A DNA stretch of 64,000 bases from an uncultured Bacilli bacterium (GCA_934102055.1 CAKOSE010000001.1:91460-155459), one strand, 5' to 3'; shown: positions 53,685-61,834, numbered from the stretch's first letter. Numbers and translations: made by a program. Notes: generated from the letters alone by a model not told the origin.

Positions 53685-53839
53685 TACTTATCACCTTTTT
53701 TATTCTTTTTAGTTTCCTTAACTGGTTTTGTTTCGTCTAAAACATTTTCTATTTGTTCGTTTATAATCTTATTAGTTTGTTCTTCCCCAATCAGTTCACT
53801 AGTGATTTTTCTTAACTTTCTTAATATTTTTTTCTTCAT
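53684..53839 (-). CDS. 51-residue basic phage protein
   Basis: A short open frame starts with an ATG behind an AGGAGGT site and encodes a Lys-rich, helical 51-residue protein (MKKKILRKLRKITSEL at the N-terminus, KNKKGDK at the end). Its TAA overlaps the next gene's ATG (TAATG), so the two are probably coupled. It is close behind the terminase stop. Function is unknown; a DNA- or RNA-binding role is possible from its charge. Confidence 0.72.
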   Translation of the reverse strand: MKKKILRKLRKITSELIGEEQTNKIINEQIENVLDETKPVKETKKNKKGDK

Positions 53840-53850
53840 TAGTTTACCTC

Positions 53851-55347
53851 CTAAATAATTACTAATTCTTCGCCATAATCAGCAAATTTTTCTTCTATCT
53901 CAAATCCTTTAAATTCTGGATATGGTGTTAATGTTTCTTCTACAAAAGATACTTGATTACATACTTCTTCTGCAATGGCTAATCCCATCATCTGATCATC
54001 GTGTCCGCCCTCTGGTGCTTCTATTCTGCCTTTTTCATTCCTTATTATTGTTAATAGTTCTAGCAAAGTATCTTCATCATTAAGTGTATCTACATGTTCT
54101 CTTACAATTCCTATTAGATAGGATAATATTGTTGGTCTCGTAATAGATGTTGTTTTAAATCCAAATCTCTTTTCGTTTTTATGTGTATATTCATCTATTT
54201 TTTCTCTAACATATTGATTTTCATAACCTAGTCTCTGTAGTTCTCTTATAGGAAAACTATCAAAGTTTGCCTCTATCCCTATTAATGCATCTTCTGTTTT
54301 ACCATTTAATCCTTTGTATTTGTAATACTTACCTAAACAATACATTTGTCTTGTATATAAGTCTGCATCGGTCTGATGTTTTAATACCGCTACTTGCTTT
54401 CTTGTTTTGGCATCCAATACATGCCCTGTGAAGTAATCAGAACCCTCTCCAGCAGTATCTCCGCCGATTGCATATTTAGTCATTTTAGGGCTGTTAGGTA
54501 GTTCGTATATTTTTATATAACCATTTCTGTCCTCTCGCCATTTTATGTTGCTTATTTTCTTTCCTGGTTCTTTTGTATCATCATAATCATAAATAAAATA
54601 ACCTGTTTTAATTGGCTTTCTTATTTGTTCTAGTCTTATATTTATCTGTTTAGCATCAAACACCGTTTTTCCTACAATTCCCCATTGTCCTAAGCAATAA
54701 ACTCTATATGTATATTCATCTGTATATTGTAAATCTTCTAATGCTTTTCTATCATCTTCTGTCAAGAACTTATTGTCTTTATAAGTGCTAAAACATACTG
54801 TAGCAAGTTTACTATCAATAAAGTGCCTCTTGATCCAATGTTGTATATTTATAGGGTTGAAACTGAGTACCATTTGTTTTTTACTCTTGCCACCTCTTAA
54901 ACGTACTTTTAATTGGTTTATATCAGCCTCTTGACATTCTGTTGCTTCCTCTATCCAAATATCTGTAAGTTCTCCATTTTCAAAAGTAATAGACTTAATT
55001 TTTTCTACATCGTCTAGTCCTGCAAATGCTATTTCGTTACCTGATAATAAACATTTAATTCTCATATTAGATTCATTTACTTTAAAATGATTAGATAAAT
55101 TCCAGTTGTTTATTACTTGTTTTAGTAGTGGAAATGTAGACTTTCTGTTGGTATCTCCTGTTTGTCTAACTACTAAAAGATTACATCTCTTAGGATGTAT
55201 TAATTTATATATAAATCTTTGGGCTATAAAATAACTCTTACCACTTGATCCACCACCATAGAATAACAAGTATCTATCTTGGTTGTCTAAATATGGTAGG
55301 TATATATCATTGAATACATTTTTGCTTATCTTGATGTTTACATTCAT
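53851..55347 (-). CDS. terL: Terminase large subunit
   Basis: The 498-residue PBSX-type terminase packages DNA. The ATPase half shows Walker A GGGSSGKSYF (about 31-40) and Walker B DIWIEEATE near residue 127, plus SFNPIN (coupling motif). The nuclease half has GGDTAGEGSDYFTG, GIEANFDSFP and the final acidic GGHDDQMMGLAIA. Its start overlaps terS by four bases. Confidence 0.96.
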   Translation of the reverse strand: MNVNIKISKNVFNDIYLPYLDNQDRYLLFYGGGSSGKSYFIAQRFIYKLIHPKRCNLLVVRQTGDTNRKSTFPLLKQVINNWNLSNHFKVNESNMRIKCLLSGNEIAFAGLDDVEKIKSITFENGELTDIWIEEATECQEADINQLKVRLRGGKSKKQMVLSFNPINIQHWIKRHFIDSKLATVCFSTYKDNKFLTEDDRKALEDLQYTDEYTYRVYCLGQWGIVGKTVFDAKQINIRLEQIRKPIKTGYFIYDYDDTKEPGKKISNIKWREDRNGYIKIYELPNSPKMTKYAIGGDTAGEGSDYFTGHVLDAKTRKQVAVLKHQTDADLYTRQMYCLGKYYKYKGLNGKTEDALIGIEANFDSFPIRELQRLGYENQYVREKIDEYTHKNEKRFGFKTTSITRPTILSYLIGIVREHVDTLNDEDTLLELLTIIRNEKGRIEAPEGGHDDQMMGLAIAEEVCNQVSFVEETLTPYPEFKGFEIEEKFADYGEELVII

Positions 55348-55838
55348 TCATCATCAGTCAATTCAATATTAATTGTTAATTTCTCGTTGTTTGTGGATTC
55401 CCCACTTGCTAGAGCCCTTTTGTCATACATAGTGCCTATAGCCGTGGTTATTTCACTTAACCCATTTATTTGGAGTTTATTAATTCTTTTAGCCATAGCC
55501 TTTTTTTCACTATCATTTAGTATTTTATTATCTAATGCCATAGTATCCGATAATATTTCCTCTAATTCCTCTTGCTTTTCTAATGCAGTATCCAATCTTT
55601 TTTCAAGTAAATTTGTTGCTTTGTCAATTATTTTATTGGCTTTTTCAACAAATTCATCTCTTTTTTTACCGCATAGTATAGCAAAATCTTTATCATCTTT
55701 ATTATCACTCACTATTTTTCTAACTGTACTCTCAGGCACACCTAAATTCCTACTTGTTTCACTATAGTTTCTTGTTACCGCATAACTAAGCATTATCTTA
55801 TAAATTGTTTCGTTATCTAGTTTTTTCCCTTTTGCCAT
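55344..55838 (-). CDS. terS: Terminase small subunit
   Basis: The 164-residue protein has an N-terminal helix-turn-helix (YSETSRNLGVPESTVRKIVSDN, about 20-41) for recognising the packaging site, a central helical oligomerisation region and an acidic C-terminus. It is followed immediately by the large subunit. A GGAGGTGA site precedes the ATG. The long structured non-coding tract upstream may hold the packaging site or a regulatory RNA. Confidence 0.9.
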   Translation of the reverse strand: MAKGKKLDNETIYKIMLSYAVTRNYSETSRNLGVPESTVRKIVSDNKDDKDFAILCGKKRDEFVEKANKIIDKATNLLEKRLDTALEKQEELEEILSDTMALDNKILNDSEKKAMAKRINKLQINGLSEITTAIGTMYDKRALASGESTNNEKLTINIELTDDE

Positions 55839-55951
55839 AGGCTTTCACCTCCATATTTAAAAGTGTTTAGCTTCACTATTTTTATACCTCTTACTAAACC
55901 CACCAAACTGACTGTGTGAGGTATCCAGTTTCCTCTATTTACTCCCTTATA

Positions 55952-55983
55952 AGAAAAATAGGGCTCTATCCGAAAATAGACCC
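55952..55983 (-). terminator. Second terminator-like hairpin upstream of terS
   Basis: GGGTCTAT and ATAGAGCCC pair with one bulged G (55961-55969 with 55976-55983), followed by TATTTTT on the minus strand. A further 7-bp stem (55884-55890 with 55918-55924) lies between it and the terS ribosome-binding site. These would reduce or time transcription of terS. Confidence 0.5.
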
Positions 55984-56013
55984 CTTGCAAAAGAATATTT
56001 TCTTTTTCCTTGC

Positions 56014-56380
56014 ATAATAAAAAGAGCATATATGCCCTTGACCTGCTATGAGGTTTTGTGACCCCTATTTAATGCAAAGATTACGTCAGCAACGTAGATT
56101 AACTTAATCAATGGTAGGATGATTACTCTCTCTACCCAAGACTTGCACTTGTATTTAAACGTCGCTGACGAATTCCTATTATTAAAACAGTTAAATAGAA
56201 GTGATTTAGTGCTTGATTATAAGCACCATATCAAGTAAATGAAATTTCGCTTCCATTCCTATTGGTCTATATCGCTAATCAGGTACCATAGATATAGTCA
56301 TCAATAGGTTCTACCAGTTAGACACGTCCTCTCTAACATTCTCTCTTCATTTACTCAATATGCCACCTATAAGGTAGCAC
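56014..56380 (-). ncRNA. Candidate large structured RNA upstream of the terminase genes
   Basis: In a 618-base gap without credible genes, the minus strand folds into an ordered set of helices. These are a hairpin at 56362-56378 (7 bp), a 17-bp stem pairing 56346-56362 with 56227-56243, hairpin 56317-56322/56332-56337, nested stems 56302-56308/56258-56264 and 56291-56297/56267-56273, hairpin 56209-56214/56221-56226, a 12-bp stem 56159-56170/56084-56095 enclosing hairpin 56113-56117/56132-56136, and a terminator at 56022-56039 followed by a T-rich tail. Several stems use G-U pairs that would be A-C mismatches on the plus strand, which supports a minus-strand RNA. The bases between 56381 and 56456 add an 8-bp TTATGGAT/ATCCATAA hairpin. 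I cannot match it to a named RNA class. Confidence 0.68.
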
Positions 56381-56456
56381 TTTGATTTCGAGGATGAGTT
56401 ATGGATTTTTTATTATCCATAATATCATATTAACACAAAAAGAGGCTCATATAGGC

Positions 56457-56819
56457 TCATTTTAATATTTTATCTATCCTATTAAAATATTTATCAACTA
56501 TTTTATGAATTATATCATAAGAATTGCTCACTATATCTGCTACCATTTCCTCATCATATGTTTTCTCTTGATGCGTTATATAAGCACCAATATAACAATG
56601 CACAAGTTCATGAATCAATGTTCTTTTTTTTCTATCTGGATGTAGATCTTTATCTAAATAAACAGTTAATTCATCATGATAAGTAATACCATAGTATCTT
56701 GTTTCTGTATTTTTCGTATCTTCATCTTTTGTATTTCTTCTTTTATTTAAAATGGTTTTAATTTGTTCCTGCGACACCTCTTTTATTTTCCAGTTAAGAT
56801 TATTTATTGTAAACTTCAT
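56457..56819 (-). CDS. Small HExxH metalloprotease-like phage protein
   Basis: The protein of about 120 residues contains the zinc motif LIHELVHCYIGAY (HELVH) near residue 79 and a downstream acidic EEMVADIVSN that could supply the third ligand, as in SprT/ImmA-like minimal metallopeptidases. An ImmA-like role would be to cut a repressor, but no repressor partner is adjacent. The ATG at 56819 overlaps the stop of the upstream regulator gene (ATGA). An in-frame ATG at 56840 is an alternative. Confidence 0.7.
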   Translation of the reverse strand: MKFTINNLNWKIKEVSQEQIKTILNKRRNTKDEDTKNTETRYYGITYHDELTVYLDKDLHPDRKKRTLIHELVHCYIGAYITHQEKTYDEEMVADIVSNSYDIIHKIVDKYFNRIDKILK

Positions 56820-57235
56820 ACATCTCTTTTTCCTTTCCATTTTTGATATATTTTCTTACATTGTGCTTTTGAATAAAACACCTTTTGCGATATTTGTTCC
56901 CATGTGTAATTTTCAAGGCATTGTTCTTTGTAATAAACAATTAACTGCTCAACTTCTCTATATTTTTTTAATCTTCTAAGTTCTTTTTCAATGAAGTCTT
57001 CTAAATTTCTTTTTTTTGCATATAATTTATCAAGATTAAAATCTATTTCTTTATCTTCTAAAGCAACCACGTAAGCTGCAAATTTATCTACCCTTTTACC
57101 GCCATTAACTCTCTCAGTAGATGTATTTACCGCTTGAGGCAACACATTACCTAGTTCTAGTTCTTTTTCCTTTAACCAATATTCAATTTGATTATCTACT
57201 CTTTCTAGTTTATTCTTAGCTTCTTTAATAGTCAT
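56816..57235 (-). CDS. ArpU/sigma-like late transcription regulator
   Basis: The 139-residue helical protein has ERVNGGKRVDKFAAYVVALEDKE in the middle and a C-terminal helix-turn-helix YTWEQISQKVFYSKAQCKKIYQKW resembling sigma region 4. Proteins with this layout (ArpU/RinA/RusA-adjacent regulators) turn on late genes in phages of Bacillota. It lies just before the terminase operon, the usual place. Confidence 0.75.
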   Translation of the reverse strand: MTIKEAKNKLERVDNQIEYWLKEKELELGNVLPQAVNTSTERVNGGKRVDKFAAYVVALEDKEIDFNLDKLYAKKRNLEDFIEKELRRLKKYREVEQLIVYYKEQCLENYTWEQISQKVFYSKAQCKKIYQKWKGKRDV

Positions 57236-57417
57236 AGAATACCTCCTCTATTTACTATCTCTTCCCATAGTTTATCTTTTTCGTTCTCTGTTAAATGAAT
57301 ATTTTTATATATATTATCTTTTATAGTTCTTCTCGTTTTATTATTTCCAGATTTATATTGAGCAATATAAGTAAGTAACCATGTCTTTTTAAAGTCTTTA
57401 TAAGATTCTTTACTCAT
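57232..57417 (-). CDS. 61-residue phage protein of unknown function
   Basis: The small charged protein (MSKESYKDFKKTWLLTYIAQ start, LTENEKDKLWEEIVN end) overlaps the downstream regulator by four bases (ATGA) and the upstream small gene by eight. Overlap and coding pattern support a real gene in the early operon. No family recognised. Confidence 0.65.
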   Translation of the reverse strand: MSKESYKDFKKTWLLTYIAQYKSGNNKTRRTIKDNIYKNIHLTENEKDKLWEEIVNRGGIL

Positions 57418-57589
57418 CTATTTTTATCAACCTCTTCCCTTTCTTTTCGCTAGTTCTTTTTTTATATGTTGGAGTATGATAGAAATGTAATGTTTTTTTG
57501 GTTAAACCCAACTTTTTTGATAAGTATTCTACTGTTCCTATTCCTAGTAATTGATCACCTTTGTATAGCGCATATTCTAACATTTTCAT
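57410..57589 (-). CDS. 59-residue HTH-like phage protein
   Basis: A frame from an ATG at 57589 (behind AAGG at about nine bases) reads MLEYALYKGDQLLGIGTVEYL, then SKKLGLTKKTLHFYHTPTY and a basic C-terminus. The pattern 'YxLYKGDxxxxIGTxxELAxxLxVxxxTIxFYxTPxY' recurs in small phage proteins of Bacillota and looks like a compact helix-turn-helix. It probably binds DNA in control of early genes. The gene overlaps the next one by eight bases. Confidence 0.75.
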   Translation of the reverse strand: MKMLEYALYKGDQLLGIGTVEYLSKKLGLTKKTLHFYHTPTYKKRTSEKKGKRLIKIDE

Positions 57590-57602
57590 TATTCGTTACC
57601 TT

Positions 57603-57815
57603 CTAATCAATAAAATATCTAAGTAAATTTTGTTCTATTGTCACATCTAATTTTGCATATGTTTCCTTTTTTGCTATCGTTGAATAATCAGTTTTTTTTA
57701 AGTCAAGCTCATATTCAAAATCACTTTTGTCTAAAATTTCACATAGTATTCCAATGTTTTTATTTATGTCATTTAGCATATCTTTTGCTAATTTTAATGA
57801 ATCTTTATCGTACAT
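57603..57815 (-). CDS. 70-residue phage protein of unknown function
   Basis: The helical, acidic small protein (SLKLAKDMLNDINKNIGILCEIL, TIEQNLLRYFID) overlaps the end of the upstream zinc-ribbon gene by 11 bases. It has no motif I recognise. Confidence 0.62.
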   Translation of the reverse strand: MYDKDSLKLAKDMLNDINKNIGILCEILDKSDFEYELDLKKTDYSTIAKKETYAKLDVTIEQNLLRYFID

Positions 57816-58059
57816 CTTTACTCACCAACCTAATTTCTACTTTCTTTGTTTTAAATCTTCCACATAGTTCGCATACAAAATTTCCATTATCATCACTTAT
57901 TATCATTGTTTTAGCATTACAATAAATGCAATTAGTCGCATCTTTATCATGTTTATGTTCTTTTATATATTTTCTTCGTTCTTTTCTATTATAACTTGGC
58001 AACATTGGTTTTCCATTCCATGTGCCATACATACTATAATCAAAATTTTCACTTATCAT
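57805..58059 (-). CDS. Zinc-ribbon phage protein
   Basis: The 84-residue protein has a basic segment (YNRKERRKYIKEHKHDKD) and two Cys pairs, CIYC and CELC, spaced by about 17 residues as in a treble-clef or zinc-ribbon. It may bind nucleic acid. No closer assignment is possible. Confidence 0.7.
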   Translation of the reverse strand: MISENFDYSMYGTWNGKPMLPSYNRKERRKYIKEHKHDKDATNCIYCNAKTMIISDDNGNFVCELCGRFKTKKVEIRLVSKDVR

Positions 58060-58063
58060 TTAA

Positions 58064-58267
58064 TCACTTCCTTATACATAACGCTAATACTAAATTTTCA
58101 AAATTTTTATCTCTTGTTTGTTCATCAGCAAAGAAAATGTTATCGTCATCATTATTTTTGAATTCAATATATATAGCATATTTAACATAACTTCCATGGT
58201 CATAATCGTTCTTTTTTATAAACCTTAACTCTTTAGGATTTATAATCATATCATCTATATTAATCAT
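58064..58267 (-). CDS. 67-residue phage protein of unknown function
   Basis: I start at the ATG at 58267, five bases behind GGTGAG, giving a 67-residue mixed alpha/beta protein (NPKELRFIKKNDYDHG, YAIYIEFKNNDDDNIFFADEQ). An in-frame ATG at 58309 lies inside the upstream gene. No family recognised. Confidence 0.62.
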   Translation of the reverse strand: MINIDDMIINPKELRFIKKNDYDHGSYVKYAIYIEFKNNDDDNIFFADEQTRDKNFENLVLALCIRK

Positions 58268-58268
58268 T

Positions 58269-58619
58269 TTACTCACCAACCTTATATGCCATTTGTTCCA
58301 TTTGCTCATGTGTTATGACTGATTTTATATCTTGCTCTTTCTGTATAAATGTTTTTTCAATATCATCAATAATTATTGCTTTTGTATTATCTTCATACTC
58401 AATTATTTCATCTATTGGATATCCATTAACATAATCACCAGCTTCCAAAATATCAATTATGTTATAACTGGCTTTTAATATATCTATCTTTCTTAACGTT
58501 CTTAAAGTTATTCCATCTTTTTTAAACTTATCTATGTTTACCAAATAAGGAGCATCTGCTACAATTTTTGCTATTTCTCCTTTATTAGTTCTAACATACA
58601 TTCCAACTTCTAATTTCAT
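58269..58619 (-). CDS. KOW/SH3-like phage protein
   Basis: The 116-residue protein begins MKLEVGMYVRTNKGEIAKI, a KOW-like beta-barrel start, has a second GDYVNGYPIDEI repeat, and ends SVITHEQMEQMAYKVGE. This kind of protein is frequent in early regions of phages of Bacillota; its function is unknown. Confidence 0.7.
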   Translation of the reverse strand: MKLEVGMYVRTNKGEIAKIVADAPYLVNIDKFKKDGITLRTLRKIDILKASYNIIDILEAGDYVNGYPIDEIIEYEDNTKAIIIDDIEKTFIQKEQDIKSVITHEQMEQMAYKVGE

Positions 58620-58629
58620 TCTTTACCTC

Positions 58630-58959
58630 CTAATCTTCTGATATATTTATAAAATTTTTATTACCTCTACCACCAAAACATAAGTTGCCTTCATCACATA
58701 TTAAACATAATTCATTTAATGTTACTTCTTCAGGGCATTTGTATATTTTATATTCGCCATGTAAATAACAAGCCTCTCTTGAATAAACTATATCATTATC
58801 ATCTAATTCTTTTTCTGTCGGTTGCTTATGAGTGATATCAGAAATTTTTAATATTCTATATTTGCCTTTTAATTCTTTGTAAATTTCTCTATTAATTTTC
58901 CCTTTTTCACTTTCATTTTCAGTAAAAGCCCAACCATTATATACTATTTTTTCTATCAT
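58630..58959 (-). CDS. 109-residue phage protein with cysteine cluster
   Basis: The protein ends with LCLICDEGNLCFGGRG and has an earlier CYLHGEYKIYKC, so it could bind one metal ion. The stop of the upstream gene overlaps its start by one base. No family recognised. Confidence 0.65.
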   Translation of the reverse strand: MIEKIVYNGWAFTENESEKGKINREIYKELKGKYRILKISDITHKQPTEKELDDNDIVYSREACYLHGEYKIYKCPEEVTLNELCLICDEGNLCFGGRGNKNFINISED

Positions 58960-59246
58960 TATTTATCATCTCCTATTATTTCTTTGTGTTTTTGTAGAAC
59001 TTCATTTATAATTGTTTCTTTTATGCCATCACCATCTTTTACTTTCTCTATTTTATAAAATGCCATGTTGTTTTTGTTAATTGCAAGATAAGGCTCGCCC
59101 CCTACTAAATTGATAAAGTCATATTCTTTATTTTGAATTTTATGGTTAAAATCTGTTACAAACTCATCGATAGGCAAATCACTTTGAACCATTGTAACAA
59201 TATTTGAGTTATTAGTGAAAAAATATGTTACTCGATACTTATTCAT
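58959..59246 (-). CDS. 95-residue phage protein of unknown function
   Basis: The N-terminal half looks like a small beta-sandwich (YRVTYFFTNNSNIVTMVQS, DFINLVGGEPYLAINKNNMAFYKI); the C-terminus is helical. It overlaps both neighbours by one base. No family recognised. Confidence 0.65.
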   Translation of the reverse strand: MNKYRVTYFFTNNSNIVTMVQSDLPIDEFVTDFNHKIQNKEYDFINLVGGEPYLAINKNNMAFYKIEKVKDGDGIKETIINEVLQKHKEIIGDDK

Positions 59247-59719
59247 TATTTATCATCTCCGTTCACTATCTCTTTATATCTCTTTAAAACTATTTTTAAA
59301 ATCAATATTTCATCGTCATCATTATTATAGCAACCTGTTGTGGTTAACTTTTCAATGTAACTATGTAACCACATTATAAAATCCTTTTGCTGAGTTTTGA
59401 ACTTACCAAGTAGCTCAACCCATTCATTTTTTTGGTCTATGTAGTATCTTATTTTATCGTCTAAAACTTTATTTTCTTCTGCTAAATACTTGTTTCGGAC
59501 ACTCAATTTATTAAATAAATAATCTCTTTCTTCTCTAACACCTTCAAGTTGTTTATTTAATTCTTGATTTTCTTCTAATACTTCTTGTATATCAAGACAA
59601 TGTTGAACACAAAATTTATCGAAGTCCGACATATCATTTGCCTTGAGTATTCCATTTATAAATTTTTGATATATCTCATCCTTTTCTACATATTCTCGTA
59701 ATCTATCCTCGCTTGTCAT
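59246..59719 (-). CDS. 157-residue coiled-coil phage protein
   Basis: The central 70 residues form a coiled coil (LEENQELNKQLEGVREERDY, YLAEENKVLDDKIRYYIDQ). The early-gene location and lack of enzymatic motifs leave the function open; similar coiled-coil proteins are encoded several times in this region. Confidence 0.65.
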   Translation of the reverse strand: MTSEDRLREYVEKDEIYQKFINGILKANDMSDFDKFCVQHCLDIQEVLEENQELNKQLEGVREERDYLFNKLSVRNKYLAEENKVLDDKIRYYIDQKNEWVELLGKFKTQQKDFIMWLHSYIEKLTTTGCYNNDDDEILILKIVLKRYKEIVNGDDK

Positions 59720-59723
59720 TTAA

Positions 59724-60215
59724 TCACTCCTTTAGCTTGTTTATTTCATCTATTATTTTATTGATTGTATCTTTCATTGCTCTATTTTTTTCTTTTTGAG
59801 TGTTTAAGGTTTTAAAGTCTATCTTTTCTAACTTCTTATTATCTTCTATGAATGGTTCATAGACATCATCAGCACTTTTTCCTTGTAGAATATTTTTTAA
59901 TGCACCTCTCCACGTTTCTCCGTTAGGATAAGTATTATATTGTGTTTCTAAAAATTCAAGTGCCTTTTCTATTCTATCTTCTAATTTTTCTACAGTAGGG
60001 TTCTCTTCTATTATTTCAACTTCTTTATCTAAATTCATAAAAGTTCTATATCTATCCATTAAATAAATTTGTGCATCAGGTGTTGTCTTTAAACTTCCTT
60101 TTGTAACATAACCATCATAATCATTCCAATACCAATCTTCGTCATATACTTGTATATGTTTTGGTGGATTTTTATCATATATTTTTCCATATAATTCATA
60201 AATTGTTATTTTCAT
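59724..60215 (-). CDS. 163-residue phage protein of unknown function
   Basis: The protein starts MKITIYELYGKIYDKNPPKHI, followed by WYWNDYDGYVTKGSL, a beginning seen in many small early phage proteins, and ends in a helical region. No catalytic motif is visible. It overlaps the upstream gene by four bases. Confidence 0.65.
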   Translation of the reverse strand: MKITIYELYGKIYDKNPPKHIQVYDEDWYWNDYDGYVTKGSLKTTPDAQIYLMDRYRTFMNLDKEVEIIEENPTVEKLEDRIEKALEFLETQYNTYPNGETWRGALKNILQGKSADDVYEPFIEDNKKLEKIDFKTLNTQKEKNRAMKDTINKIIDEINKLKE

Positions 60216-60628
60216 TCATTCCACCCCAATTCTTCTACTTGTTTATTGATAGCTTGTAATAAATATTTATGCACATCATAAACACCATTAAGATAAAAAA
60301 ATCTAAAATAAGCATCTTTATAAAATGTAATCTTTTCTTTTTGTAAAAATGTAAAATGCTTAAATAGCGACCTACTATATTCTATAACATCTTCTGTTTC
60401 TTTCCATTGATTTTCTAACCATTCTATAAACTTTTCTTGTTGAATTAATAAGCCACATTTTTCTATTACTTTGTTTATTTCTTCAACTTGCTTCTTTAAT
60501 TTTTGATTTTGTTTTAACATTTCTTCGATATCACTATTTAAATCATGTTCAATATCGTTCTCATCTTTAAAATTATATTGTGAACTATAACCATTCAAAT
60601 AATCTTTTAATCTTTTACTACAATTCAT
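60212..60628 (-). CDS. 138-residue coiled-coil phage protein
   Basis: A helical protein with SDIEEMLKQNQKLKKQVEEINK as coiled coil and a C-terminal half rich in aromatic residues (HFTFLQKEKITFYKDAYFRF). Function unknown. It is part of the tightly packed early operon. Confidence 0.62.
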   Translation of the reverse strand: MNCSKRLKDYLNGYSSQYNFKDENDIEHDLNSDIEEMLKQNQKLKKQVEEINKVIEKCGLLIQQEKFIEWLENQWKETEDVIEYSRSLFKHFTFLQKEKITFYKDAYFRFFYLNGVYDVHKYLLQAINKQVEELGWNE

Positions 60629-60982
60629 TTACTCATCACTCTCTACTTTCTCTACTAAATCTTCTTTAATTACCAAAGTGATTTTTTCAAAATCCGACAC
60701 TTTAAATACTAATTCTTTTTCCAGAATTCCTTTATAGCCATCAAATTCAAACTCTTTATCTACTGTAATCTTCGCTTTTAATTCATTAGGAAATGCCCTG
60801 CTGTTATATGCTTCTTCTATTGTTTTGTTATTATTATTTTTTGAGTTTTTTACTGCTTCATATATATCCTTTGTCGCCTCAAACCAATTAGTATCAGGAC
60901 CTCCACCACTAATATACCAGTTTCTTATTAGATAAATATCCTTATTTGTTTTGTGTCTATATATAACTATCTCTTTATTCAT
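60629..60982 (-). CDS. 117-residue phage protein of unknown function
   Basis: I start at the ATG at 60982, which overlaps the end of the upstream gene; GTG codons at 60985 and 60991 are alternatives, and an AAGGA site is nearby. The protein is beta-rich (EIVIYRHKTNKDIYLIRNW, FEFDGYKGILEKELVFKVSD). No family recognised. Confidence 0.6.
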   Translation of the reverse strand: MNKEIVIYRHKTNKDIYLIRNWYISGGGPDTNWFEATKDIYEAVKNSKNNNNKTIEEAYNSRAFPNELKAKITVDKEFEFDGYKGILEKELVFKVSDFEKITLVIKEDLVEKVESDE

Positions 60983-61247
60983 CACTACCACTTCCTTGTT
61001 CTAGTTCTTTCATTTTATCTTGTATTTCTATAAATATATCCCTATAAGAAATACTTGCAGTTCCATTGTTATATCTATTTGTTAAATATTCTTTTAACTT
61101 ATTCCAATTATCTTTATATTTTTTGTTTTCGTATAATAACATAAATCTGTTTTGATAATATGGCACATCATCAGTAGCCATACATTTCATAGAAGTAGGA
61201 CAATATTTTGTTTTTCTTTTTACGCAAGATTCACATTCTCTTCTCAT
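60975..61247 (-). CDS. Small cysteine-rich (zinc-binding) phage protein
   Basis: The 90-residue protein begins RRECESCVKRKTKYCPTSMKC, a four-cysteine cluster likely to bind zinc, then YYQNRFMLLYENK and SISYRDIFIEIQDKMKELE. Similar short proteins are frequent in early regions of phages of Bacillota. Function unknown. Confidence 0.68.
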   Translation of the reverse strand: MRRECESCVKRKTKYCPTSMKCMATDDVPYYQNRFMLLYENKKYKDNWNKLKEYLTNRYNNGTASISYRDIFIEIQDKMKELEQGSGSDE

Positions 61248-61504
61248 TCTGACACCTCTTTTAAATTCACATTATCTTGTAATCGTTTTAATTCTTCATA
61301 TAACCATTTTTTTGCCATTTCAAAAGTTTCTTCATCAGAAGAATAATCATAAGGGTGGAAAACATCAAAATTCATTTCATAATATCTAGGAGTTTTTTCA
61401 TTGTAATAGTATTTATTAAAAGATATATCAGCTCTATAAGTGCAACCAACTTTTGCAATTCTCAATCTAATATATTTATTTTTATTAACCCATATCTCAG
61501 TCAT
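61244..61504 (-). CDS. 86-residue phage protein of unknown function
   Basis: A small alpha/beta protein (EIWVNKNKYIRLRIAKVGCTYRAD, then EETFEMAKKWLYEELKRLQD). It overlaps both neighbours by a few bases, which supports translation in series. No family recognised. Confidence 0.62.
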   Translation of the reverse strand: MTEIWVNKNKYIRLRIAKVGCTYRADISFNKYYYNEKTPRYYEMNFDVFHPYDYSSDEETFEMAKKWLYEELKRLQDNVNLKEVSE

Positions 61505-61829
61505 TTTCTACCTCTTTTAATATATTTAATAAATTGTTCATAAACTTTATAAGTTCATCATTCTCAAATATTAACCTTGCGTTTTCTTGTGCAAAATCAT
61601 TATGCAATTCTATTGCCTTATCAATCACTTCTTTTTGCTCCTCGATTTTTTTCATTAATGATTTCTGCATTTTTCTTCTGCTCTTTTCATTAAATTTTAG
61701 TTTTTGTATTAATTCTCTATTTTTTTGTTCTAATTCATGTATATATCTATGACTAATTGGAAAAACATCTATTATTTTGTTATCTAGTGTTGTATGTTCT
61801 TCTACATTAAATCTATTTTTGTTATCCAT
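61497..61829 (-). CDS. 110-residue coiled-coil phage protein
   Basis: The protein is mostly coiled coil (HELEQKNRELIQKLKFNEKS, KKIEEQKEVIDKAIELHND) with a GGAG site upstream. Function unknown. Confidence 0.65.
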   Translation of the reverse strand: MDNKNRFNVEEHTTLDNKIIDVFPISHRYIHELEQKNRELIQKLKFNEKSRRKMQKSLMKKIEEQKEVIDKAIELHNDFAQENARLIFENDELIKFMNNLLNILKEVEND

Positions 61830-61834
61830 TATTC

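Noticed and set aside
55817..56029. 70-residue minus-strand frame upstream of terS
   Set aside because: It overlaps the terS start, runs through hairpins and a terminator-like element, has no ribosome-binding site and no recognisable protein pattern.
56014..56440. Group I intron or phi29-type packaging RNA
   Set aside because: I find no group I core motifs and no interrupted exon. The terminase is of PBSX type, not the phi29 ATPase that uses a packaging RNA. Neither is excluded without a covariance search.
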